From NCBI GenBank assembly GCA_964529325.1, contig CAZGWH010000079.1, forward strand, positions 1-6,699: a stretch of 6,699 nucleotides of DNA. Reading direction: 5' to 3'. This DNA comes from GCA-2689995 sp964529325. Its GTDB lineage: Bacteria; Fidelibacterota; Marinisomatia; SCGC-AAA003-L08; GCA-2689995. Made by a program: the position numbers and the translations under genes. Numbering within the stretch: position 1 is the first letter of the stretch; the number at the start of each line of letters is the position of its first letter. This document shows positions 1-6,486 of this stretch, one piece after another. The notes below the pieces were generated by a model. That model was not told the origin of the DNA, searched no databases, and worked only from the letters and a program-made list of their open reading frames with translations.

Positions 1-3
1 GAG

Positions 4-87
4 TACCGGGAGCGAGACTTGAACTCGCACGGAATAAATTCCGAGGGATTTTAAGTCCCTTGTGTCTACCAATTTCACCATCCCGGC
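4..87 (-). tRNA. tRNA-Leu (anticodon TAA)
   Basis: Read on the minus strand, the gene folds as a class II tRNA with a long variable arm, as expected for leucine. The acceptor stem is GCCGGGA paired with TCCCGGT (one G-U at the end). The anticodon stem AGGGA/TCCCT holds the loop CTTAAAA, giving anticodon TAA. The T arm contains GTTCAAG and the discriminator is A at position 4. The 3' flank is CTC, so CCA is not encoded. It is the last gene of the Gly-Cys-Leu cluster. Confidence 0.97.
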
Positions 88-122
88 ACAAATTATAATT
101 GTTTAAAGCATCTTATACCTTG

Positions 123-194
123 AGGCGTCGACCAGATTCGAACTGGTGCATAGCAATTTTGCAGACTGCTGCCTTACCACTTGGCCACGACGCC
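123..194 (-). tRNA. tRNA-Cys (anticodon GCA)
   Basis: The minus strand folds as a complete cloverleaf. Acceptor stem GGCGTCG pairs with CGACGCC, the discriminator is T (usual for bacterial cysteine tRNAs), and the anticodon stem GCAGT/ATTGC holds loop CTGCAAA with anticodon GCA. The D arm reads GGCCAAGTGGTAAGGC and the T arm has GTTCGAATC. A full CCA end is not encoded. It lies between tRNA-Gly and tRNA-Leu. Confidence 0.97.
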
Positions 195-199
195 TAAAT

Positions 200-223
200 A
201 AAAAACCCTCAGTAACCAGAGGG
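200..223 (-). terminator. Hairpin with T tract between tRNA-Gly and tRNA-Cys
   Basis: On the minus strand a 5-bp stem CCCTC/GAGGG (219-223 with 206-210) closes an 8-base loop and is followed at once by six T residues (205-200). This is the form of an intrinsic terminator lying after tRNA-Gly and before tRNA-Cys. With only five pairs it may terminate partially, setting tRNA ratios, or mark where the precursor is processed. Confidence 0.5.
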
Positions 224-231
224 CCCTTATG

Positions 232-304
232 AGCGAAAGAAGGGGCTCGAACCCTCGACATCAACCTTGGCAAGGTTGTGCTCTACCAACTGAGCTACTT
301 TCGC
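232..304 (-). tRNA. tRNA-Gly (anticodon GCC)
   Basis: The minus strand gives a standard cloverleaf: acceptor stem GCGAAAG paired with CTTTCGC, discriminator T, D arm AGCTCAGTTGGTAGAGC, an anticodon loop TTGCCAA giving GCC, and T arm GGGTTCGAGCCCC. CCA is not encoded. It is the first gene of the Gly-Cys-Leu cluster, so the promoter of the cluster should lie just upstream, at positions above 305. Confidence 0.97.
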
Positions 305-338
305 ATTTTGTTGAAAAACGATATCTCCAACAGCATGT

Positions 339-368
339 AATTTATTAAATACACTTTTCTATGAACAA
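339..368 (-). promoter_or_regulatory. Possible promoter of the tRNA cluster
   Basis: On the minus strand a TTGTTC (368-363) and a TAAATT (344-339) are separated by 18 bases and lie about 35 bases before tRNA-Gly. Each matches four of six consensus bases of a sigma-70-type promoter. The surrounding 305-420 interval is very AT-rich, so such matches occur easily by chance. Nothing else, including no strong terminator for the upstream operon, was recognised in this interval. Confidence 0.3.
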
Positions 369-420
369 CATTAATTTACATTATATTAAATTAATTTTTA
401 TTTAAATACCTCTAAATTTT

Positions 421-1551
421 TCACCCTCCATGTTTATGACCGGGTTGTCCATGTTTAGGATTTTTAGTTCCTGGCTGTGGTTGAGGATTTAATAAATTCT
501 TTTTCATGTTTCCAGAATCAACAATTTTTAAAATTACAGGATCATCAATGATTTTTTTTCCTAATTCAATTTTATTTATTATAATTGTATTTTCTGCAGA
601 ATTAATCTTTTCCTCTGCTTCTAATTTTTGATTTGAATAGTTCTCAAGTTTTATCTTTTGAGCTTCTTCGTTTTCTGGTTGGTTGTTATGTTTTGATAAA
701 TTATTAATTTTACGATCCATCAATTTTACCGTAGATTCATAAACAGATATATCCGCAAAATCATTTTGAATATCATTATAATTAAATTCAAATTCATAAA
801 CATATTTCCCTCGGTCACCACAAGAATAAACAGGTGTTTTATTACTCCCACCATCATTTGACCTTTTCTTTGATTTACTTTGAATTACAATATCTACAGG
901 AAAATTTGATTTATGGAAACGGTTTATATCATTATCGCTAGCATTAAACAAAAGTACTACAAAGTCAGATTGTGAATTAACAAATTCAATAATTTTTTTT
1001 AATGATTCAATAGGATCCTCAACAGTTATTCCATCTTTTTGGAAAACAGAAGAGAGTCCAATTACACCCAACTTTACACCATCTCTATTTATTATTTTAT
1101 AGGGATTAAATATATAAGAACCAGTTGTATTTTTAATATTTGCTGAAATATAAGGGAAAGAGGACATATCTTTTAAATAGGTTAAATAATCTACTCCCAT
1201 TGCAAAATCATTTTCACCTACATTGAATGCATCACAACCAATTTCATTAAATGAATTTACAATCGTTTCTGCACTTATTTTTGCAAGTTCAGTTGGTTTG
1301 CCTGGATTAATTGAATTTTTTTTGAAAAATAAATCACCTGCATCAAGAACAAAGTAATTTGAAGTGTTATTTTTTTCTTCATTTAATATAGCTGATTTCC
1401 GAGCAAGACCGCCCAGGGGTTTCTTTTTTCAGCCACACGGTTCTGTTTCACCTGCAACATTTGTAGTTGCAAAAATTTTAAATGAATTTAATGTTTCATT
1501 TGAAAAAATAAATGAAATTATAAAAACGGATAAATAAAGTAATTTTTTCAT
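421..1551 (-). CDS. Exported metallophosphatase/5'-nucleotidase-like selenoprotein (CGU motif)
   Basis: This 376-residue protein is read through an in-frame TGA at codon 41. The ATG at 1551-1549 overlaps the stop of the upstream gene (ATGA), and codons 1-117 are in the same frame as the long open part. Residues 1-20 look like a signal peptide (KK, then a hydrophobic run). EPCG-U-KKKPLGGLAR (37-51) matches the EPCGC...GGLARR signature I know from exported UshA-like proteins, with selenocysteine replacing the second cysteine. LDAGD (69-73), NVGEND (110-115), SANI (136-139), GVKLGVIGL (158-166) and CGDRGKY (244-250) follow the 5'-nucleotidase fold order, but the usual D-x-H and G-H-x-H metal ligands are not seen, so phosphatase activity is doubtful. 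Residues 273-323 are helical and charged, and the tail (365-376) is His-Gly-rich. A likely role is periplasmic redox or metal chemistry (inference). The alternative is a pseudogene with a TGC-to-TGA change, disfavoured by the SECIS-like hairpin. A caller ignoring recoding would start at 1200 and lose the signal peptide and active motif. Confidence 0.85.
1390..1434 (-). promoter_or_regulatory. Candidate bacterial SECIS element at the in-frame UGA
   Basis: Reading the minus-strand RNA, the UGA (1431-1429) sits inside a lower helix GGCUGA/UCAGCU (1434-1429 with 1395-1390). An upper 6-bp helix CUGGGC/GCUCGG (1416-1411 with 1404-1399, two G-U pairs) closes a six-base loop GGUCUU (1410-1405). The GGUCU begins 19 bases after the UGA. 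From memory this matches the E. coli fdhF element, whose SelB-binding loop also presents GGUCU 19 bases after its UGA. The stretch is strikingly GC-rich for this AT-rich gene, as expected if RNA structure constrains it. It would recruit SelB with Sec-tRNA. Confidence 0.8.
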
Positions 1552-2012
1552 TGTATTGTCTGTTTTCCTTTGTTAAAATGAGCTTTAAATTTAAGAATTA
1601 ATGCCATTCCAAGAAAAACAACATCTTCAAAAATTCGTTTTATTAATAAAAATTTATAATCTATATTTTCAGTGCCCCCGCTTACTTTAAAACATCCGCA
1701 ATGTGTATCAATCCCGCGGAATACAGCTTGAGCTAAAATAAAAATAAACCATATAAGTAATAAGATAATAATTTGCAAGCTAGCTTCTAAAAAATATCCA
1801 GTGATTAGACCAAAACCGATAATCAATTCTAACCATGGTAATGTTAAAGCAAAAATATTATTTAAAGCGATAGGTGTAATATGGAAATTATCAATTAAAT
1901 CTGAAAACTCTTGAGGGTTTTGTATTTTATCTATACTTGCATAAATAAAAATACCACCGAGAATATATCTTAATATTAACAAAAATATTCTATTGTTAAT
2001 AATATTATTCAT
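1548..2012 (-). CDS. MauE/DoxX-type redox-associated membrane protein
   Basis: The product is 154 residues from the ATG at 2012, preferred over the upstream ATG at 2039 because it forms an ATGA overlap with the stop of the rhodanese-like gene and gives the usual family N-terminus. About four membrane helices are visible (roughly 9-27, 50-71, 76-98 and 125-142). The pattern RYILGGIFIYASIDKIQNP, then LPWLEL and a G-rich second helix, is typical of the MauE/DoxX superfamily. The loop after helix 3 holds HCGCF (C105, C107), the cysteine pair seen in many MauE-like proteins. MauE is linked to disulfide formation in methylamine dehydrogenase, but no such enzyme is visible here, so I infer only a membrane thiol-redox role. 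The stop overlaps the start of the selenoprotein gene (ATGA), pointing to translational coupling and a shared pathway. Confidence 0.88.
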   Translation of the reverse strand: MNNIINNRIFLLILRYILGGIFIYASIDKIQNPQEFSDLIDNFHITPIALNNIFALTLPWLELIIGFGLITGYFLEASLQIIILLLIWFIFILAQAVFRGIDTHCGCFKVSGGTENIDYKFLLIKRIFEDVVFLGMALILKFKAHFNKGKQTIQ

Positions 2013-2518
2013 TCTATTGGTCGCCCTGCTTCTTTCCATTCAGGCCAACCACCCTCGTAAACTAAAACATTAAAAAATCCTCTATCCAGCATTAAATAGT
2101 CAGCTAAATCTATGCTCAAGCTACACTCTCCACCACTACAATATATAATTAGAATTTTTTCTAAATCAATTTCATTCAATTGAAATTCAAATTCTTCATA
2201 ATAATCATATGGAATATTAATTGCTCCTAAAATTCGTCCTTTATTAAAATCTTCTTCATCACGAGCATCAATAATAATTGATTGGTTTGTAATGCGTAAA
2301 TAGTCAACCGCTTCAATAGTAATAGTTAAAGGTTCTGTTAAATTTTCAGGTAAATTAAATATAAATTCGCCATTATTACTTGTTTGAATTTCTACAGTTT
2401 CAAGAATTCGTTTTTCTTTTAAAAGGCTTAACGGTGCATCCAAGAAATAATTTCGAATAAATCCAAAAAATATTGAAAGTAAGATTAGCCCAATTATTTG
2501 TTTTTGTGTAATTGCCAT
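2009..2518 (-). CDS. Membrane-anchored rhodanese-like protein
   Basis: The product is 169 residues from the ATG at 2518 (MAITQKQ...); an in-frame ATG at 2581 would add 21 residues with no better ribosome site, and neither start has a clear Shine-Dalgarno sequence. Residues 7-22 form one membrane helix. A rhodanese domain covers about 65-169: IIIDARDEEDFNKG (81-94), GAINIPY (98-104), the active-site loop YCSGGECS (126-133) with likely catalytic C127, and VYEGGWPEW (153-161) near the end. The loop has a second cysteine, C132, where classical sulfurtransferases carry arginine, so it may act in thiol relay rather than on thiosulfate. Residues 40-65 were not recognised. It is the first gene of the three-gene operon. 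Rhodaneses carry sulfane sulfur as a persulfide and some bind selenium; the substrate here is unknown. Confidence 0.9.
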   Translation of the reverse strand: MAITQKQIIGLILLSIFFGFIRNYFLDAPLSLLKEKRILETVEIQTSNNGEFIFNLPENLTEPLTITIEAVDYLRITNQSIIIDARDEEDFNKGRILGAINIPYDYYEEFEFQLNEIDLEKILIIYCSGGECSLSIDLADYLMLDRGFFNVLVYEGGWPEWKEAGRPIE

Positions 2519-2736
<218 letters not shown>

Positions 2737-2766
2737 CTGATAAAATTTTATAAATAAGGAGTAAAA

Positions 2767-4380
2767 ATGGTAAGTATGACAACAATCAGGGAGAAATCTC
2801 AATATGTTTTAGGAGCTTTTTTAGTTATATTTTTATTAAGTATGACTTTGGGAGGTTTAATTGGTGGTGCAAATATTATGGATTTAATTGTAGGTAAATT
2901 ATATTTTTGGAGTGGTGATGACCACCCTCAGCATTTATCTCGTTATGCAGGGTATGTAGGTGATAAATGGATTGAAAGACAAGAATTTGACAGAGAAAAA
3001 TCTCGCCAAATAAATATTCAACGAAATAGTAGAGGACAGGCATTAGATGGACAAGCAATAATTGGTGCAGAAAATTCTGCATGGAATTTGCTAGTTGATA
3101 GAGCAATCCAGAAACCAATTATTAGCCAATTAGGATTAGATATATCTCAAGATGAATTATTTGAATATATTCTTGGTGCACCAAATGACTTAAAACAATA
3201 TTTTATAGGTCAAGGATTATTTGTTGATGAAGATAATAATTTTAGTCTAAGTGAATATCAAGATGCTGTTCGTTCTGGAAATTTTCCGCTTTTAGAGGAT
3301 CAAAGATTGAATTATGAAACAAGCGTAAAGCAATATTTACCAAGTAAAAAACTTCAAGAGTTATTCTCAATTACGGGAAGTATAAATAATCAAGAAGTAA
3401 TGCAACATTATTTAAATAATAATTCAAATTGTACAATTGAATATTCATATATAAATTCAAATTCAATTGATGATAGTTTAATTACCGTTTCTGACAGCGA
3501 GATAGAAAAGCAATATATTAAAGACAAAGAAGATTTATATAAATTAAATCCTTCTCGAACCGTTGAATATGTGTTTTGGAATTTTAACTTAGCAAATATT
3601 GATTCTTCTTTACATGCTGAAGTCAGAGATAGTATTAATGATATATCTTACGACATATTGGATGAAGCAAATGTTACGGATTTATCGACTGCAGTTTCAA
3701 TAGACAGTGAAGTTAGCTTAGATACAATGAATTTAACTCTTGAATATGACAATCTTTCAGGTGTACCATATAAATTTGGTGCAAATAGACGATTAGTACG
3801 ATTCGCTTTTGATAGTTCAATTGGAACTGTATCAGATATTTTTCAAGTTAAAGATGGACAGGTTATTTGTCAAGTTGTTGCTGAGAAAGAAGGAAGTTAT
3901 AAATCATTAGATGAAGTTTCTGCTTCTATAAAAAGTAAATTAACTCGTGATAAAAAAATGGATTATGCAAAATCATTATTAGAAGAGGCACAAAGAAATG
4001 CATTGTCAACTGCTGAAATTGCGATGGCAAATGAATTAATTAACTATGAATCTGACATTTCAGGTACATTAGGTGGTAGTTTTAAAAGTATTGGTAGCAG
4101 TTCAACATTGAAAGGTACATTAAAAGCAATGGAAATTGGAGAAACATCTGGAATAATTGAAGTCTCTAATAATGCAGTAATTGTCTCAATGATTGAGAAA
4201 GATGAATTTAATGAAGATGATTTTGCAATTCAAAAATCAGATTTAAGAAAAGAATTGTTAGATGGTAAAAAATATCAAAAATATAATGATCGAATTTATG
4301 GATATCCGCTATATAATGAATATCTCACAAGTGTAAAAGAAGATATTAAAATAGTTGATTATCGGAGTAAAATCTATTAA
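2767..4380 (+). CDS. PpiD/SurA-like periplasmic folding protein
   Basis: The product is 537 residues. A Shine-Dalgarno AAGGAG (2756-2761) lies five bases before the ATG; M4 is a possible alternative start. The N-terminus TTIREKSQYVLGAFLVIFLLS resembles PpiD: a short basic cytoplasmic end and one membrane helix (about 12-34) that anchors the protein in the inner membrane facing the periplasm. Residues about 100-250 fit the SurA_N-type chaperone region, including AWNLLVDRAI (105-114), LGLDISQDELFEYI (122-135) and VSDSEIEKQY (241-250). After it, two stretches (about 330-395 and 430-490) look like weak parvulin-type folds, without the usual catalytic pattern I would expect. It probably acts as a chaperone for exported proteins, with prolyl isomerase activity doubtful, as for E. 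coli PpiD. It converges with the nuclease gene, the stop codons being 10 bases apart. Confidence 0.82.
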   Translation: MVSMTTIREKSQYVLGAFLVIFLLSMTLGGLIGGANIMDLIVGKLYFWSGDDHPQHLSRYAGYVGDKWIERQEFDREKSRQINIQRNSRGQALDGQAIIGAENSAWNLLVDRAIQKPIISQLGLDISQDELFEYILGAPNDLKQYFIGQGLFVDEDNNFSLSEYQDAVRSGNFPLLEDQRLNYETSVKQYLPSKKLQELFSITGSINNQEVMQHYLNNNSNCTIEYSYINSNSIDDSLITVSDSEIEKQYIKDKEDLYKLNPSRTVEYVFWNFNLANIDSSLHAEVRDSINDISYDILDEANVTDLSTAVSIDSEVSLDTMNLTLEYDNLSGVPYKFGANRRLVRFAFDSSIGTVSDIFQVKDGQVICQVVAEKEGSYKSLDEVSASIKSKLTRDKKMDYAKSLLEEAQRNALSTAEIAMANELINYESDISGTLGGSFKSIGSSSTLKGTLKAMEIGETSGIIEVSNNAVIVSMIEKDEFNEDDFAIQKSDLRKELLDGKKYQKYNDRIYGYPLYNEYLTSVKEDIKIVDYRSKIY

Positions 4381-4389
4381 TAGGTTTTT
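4371..4389. terminator. Weak two-way terminator between convergent genes
   Basis: AATCTA (4371-4376) pairs with TAGGTT (4381-4386) around the loop TTAA, with one G-U pair, and is followed on the plus strand by further T residues. The minus strand forms the mirror hairpin. It overlaps the last codons of the ppiD-like gene and reaches almost to the stop of the nuclease gene. The stem is short and AT-rich, so the call is tentative. Confidence 0.35.
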
Positions 4390-4390
4390 A

Positions 4391-6379
4391 TTAGTCGCCC
4401 AGTATTAATCCGACTATAATTACAACATCTACCACATTAATTGCCAAATCTTGGTTTATATCAGCAACAAAAAACTGATCTGGATTTGGCGATTCTGTTT
4501 CCAATATAAATCCTACAATTTGAACTATATCAACTACATTAATTAAGCTATCAAAATTTACATCACCTAATAAACTATTACACGAATATCCATTTCCTCC
4601 GCATATTCCACATTCATCAATTTCATTCGGATAAAAACAGTTTTCAAATCCAGGTGTACCTGCATCTCCAGTACCAAAAACTAAATTTGATTCCAGCCAA
4701 TTTGATGCGAATAAATTATCTGAATATAAATCAGTTAACGCCATAGAGTTTCCATTTCCAAATGGAAACTGATTACCGCCGTCCCAGCTTATTGAATCTG
4801 CAATAAACCCTTCTGGGCTAACCAAAATAAGCTCATCGCCAGCATTTGCAAGGCTTATTCCTGAATATTGAAGATTAATATCTAATCCGCCGTTGGAATA
4901 GAAATTTGAATTATTTCCAAATACGGCATAAGTGTTATTTGATATTATTAAATTTTCTAAGATTAAAAAATCATCCGTATCTTTATCTTTAATTATCCAG
5001 TTTTTAAAATTGATTGGAATTTCATTATCATTATAAATTTCAAACCATTCACCATTAGCATCAGAAGTTGCTTGTGGGTTAATCATTACTTCAGTTATAA
5101 CTACTTTTGGAAAATCATTATCTTGAACATTTAATATAAATGTACTTGGATTTCCGATTATTACAGAATCCCCACCAAACACTTGGTCAATTTCTAAAAT
5201 TAAATTCTCAGGACCTTCATAAATATCATCATCTGTCAACCAAATAAAGAAAGTCTGACTTTGAATTGAACCTATATTAAAAAAAAATTCATTTGTTGAA
5301 AGTGAGTATTCAGATTCACTTAAATTTCCATTTCCAATATTTATTAATACTTGAGTATTTTGATCTGGTGAAGGGTTCTCAATATTAATTTGAACTGGAA
5401 TTGTTGAATTAGATTCATTGATTGTTATTTGACTTACATCGAATGAAACATGTGTATTTGTTGAATTTTCTTGGTAATACCAAATTCGTCGTGCTAAAGT
5501 AGAATCCATTACAAATGGATTTTTTAAATTATGTTGATGTGTTGCAATTTCTTCAGTTCTTGCAAATTCTGATTCATCAACAGGGTCAGAGTAATGCCAG
5601 TCTAACAAAATAGACTTTTGAATATTCCAAAAATCCACATCTGCTGAATCTTCATAAATAGAAAAAAAATAAAACATTGCTCTGGCTACATTTCCTTTAT
5701 GTGTCTCTTTTGGTTCAAATTTTTCTGAATTTGGTTGGTTTGTTGGATTAAATTTTTCAGCATATTCATCAATGTTTGATTGAGGAATTTCGAATAATAT
5801 TTCAGAATTTCTATACCATTTATGAGTTGCATTATCTGGAATATCAGCAAAAGGATCATTTCCTCTAGATGAATTTACATTATCCTTTGTTGGGAATAAA
5901 TGATGTAAATCTGATTTTGGGTTTCCATATTCAGCACCCTTACTTCTTGGCCAAGTATGCTCGACATTTATTCCTTTATAATAGGCTTCAACACTGGGAT
6001 CATTTTCTGAAATCCAACTTCCGCCATTATTTATGCAAATAGAATTATTATTAGTTTCGTCGCAATTTGAGTTTCCGTTATTACAATTACAATATCCACC
6101 AACCATTTGAATTGAGTATCCAGAATAAACACCAGATACAGTATTGTTTACATTATCTAATGATGAAAAAATGATATCTCGTGAATTATCATAAGAGGGA
6201 ACTGTTGCTGGTGTAAAGTTTTGCTGTACAAAATATAATAAATTATCTTCCGTTAATCCATCGCCAACCATCTCATTTTCAATAGCAAATAATTGAATTG
6301 ATAATAAAGATAAAAATAGAAATAATAAATAATCTGATTTAGATTGAAATAAATCAATTTTTGAGTGGTGTAAGGTCAT
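4391..6379 (-). CDS. Secreted endonuclease I with Calx-beta, lamin-tail and dockerin-like regions
   Basis: The product is 662 residues. GGAG lies six bases before the ATG. A hydrophobic segment (17-32) after a 16-residue polar start suggests a signal peptide. Residues about 45-300 are an endonuclease I (EndA/Vvn, beta-beta-alpha-metal) domain: VEHTWPRSKG (139-148) with catalytic H141, SDLHHLFPT (156-164), VNSSRGNDPF (168-177) and GNVARAMFYF (229-238). Next come a Calx-beta-like region (about 312-422, with DDIYEGPENL at 384-393), a lamin-tail domain (about 425-580, ITEVMINP and NGEWFEIYN), a Cys-Gly spacer (589-600), and two calcium-loop dockerin-like repeats (GDVNFDSLINVVDIV at 605-619; ADINQDLAINVVDVV at 639-653). 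An unusual Asn/Cys-rich insert (95-121; C97, C99, C106, C115) interrupts the nuclease domain. It likely degrades extracellular DNA, for nutrients or biofilm, outside the cell. The C-terminal repeats probably serve export or surface attachment (inference). Confidence 0.9.
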   Translation of the reverse strand: MTLHHSKIDLFQSKSDYLLFLFLSLLSIQLFAIENEMVGDGLTEDNLLYFVQQNFTPATVPSYDNSRDIIFSSLDNVNNTVSGVYSGYSIQMVGGYCNCNNGNSNCDETNNNSICINNGGSWISENDPSVEAYYKGINVEHTWPRSKGAEYGNPKSDLHHLFPTKDNVNSSRGNDPFADIPDNATHKWYRNSEILFEIPQSNIDEYAEKFNPTNQPNSEKFEPKETHKGNVARAMFYFFSIYEDSADVDFWNIQKSILLDWHYSDPVDESEFARTEEIATHQHNLKNPFVMDSTLARRIWYYQENSTNTHVSFDVSQITINESNSTIPVQINIENPSPDQNTQVLINIGNGNLSESEYSLSTNEFFFNIGSIQSQTFFIWLTDDDIYEGPENLILEIDQVFGGDSVIIGNPSTFILNVQDNDFPKVVITEVMINPQATSDANGEWFEIYNDNEIPINFKNWIIKDKDTDDFLILENLIISNNTYAVFGNNSNFYSNGGLDINLQYSGISLANAGDELILVSPEGFIADSISWDGGNQFPFGNGNSMALTDLYSDNLFASNWLESNLVFGTGDAGTPGFENCFYPNEIDECGICGGNGYSCNSLLGDVNFDSLINVVDIVQIVGFILETESPNPDQFFVADINQDLAINVVDVVIIVGLILGD

Positions 6380-6454
6380 AATAATCTCCGCATATTTTAT
6401 TCAATTTGGGAGGGACAACGAGGAATTATGCTCGTTTGTTATGTTTTATACATA

Positions 6455-6460
6455 TATAAT
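6455..6460 (+). promoter_or_regulatory. Possible -10 box for aroE
   Basis: A perfect TATAAT lies 26 bases before the aroE start codon, in the 107-base divergent gap between the nuclease gene and aroE. No good -35 box is found at the usual distance; TTTG-containing words at 6435-6440 are the nearest candidates. In such AT-rich DNA a chance match is possible. Confidence 0.4.
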
Positions 6461-6486
6461 TTAGGAATAAAAATAGGAAGTGAAAT

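Noticed and set aside
305..420. AT-rich palindromic words such as AAATTAATTT as operator or attachment site
   Set aside because: They are short and expected by chance in DNA of this composition; no direct repeats of the flanking tRNA ends or integrase gene were seen.
421..1200. The apparent 259-residue open frame starting at 1200 as the full gene
   Set aside because: It would lack a signal peptide and the first strands of the fold, whereas family motifs continue in the same frame upstream to the ATG at 1551, interrupted only by the recoded TGA.
1429..1431. Nonsense mutation or sequencing error producing a pseudogene
   Set aside because: A single TGC-to-TGA change cannot be excluded outright, but the rest of the frame is intact and a well-placed SECIS-like hairpin follows, which a random mutation would not supply.
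421..2012. Alternative genetic code with TGA as a sense codon
   Set aside because: The rhodanese-like, MauE/DoxX-like and selenoprotein genes all end at TGA where the families end, two of them in ATGA overlaps.
2013..2039. Upstream ATG at 2039 as the start of the MauE/DoxX gene
   Set aside because: It adds nine charged residues (MERSRATNR) not typical of the family, and the ATG at 2012 forms the same ATGA overlap seen at the next junction.
2876..3118. Minus-strand open frame of 80 codons
   Set aside because: It lies wholly inside the well-supported ppiD-like gene on the other strand and its product resembles no family.
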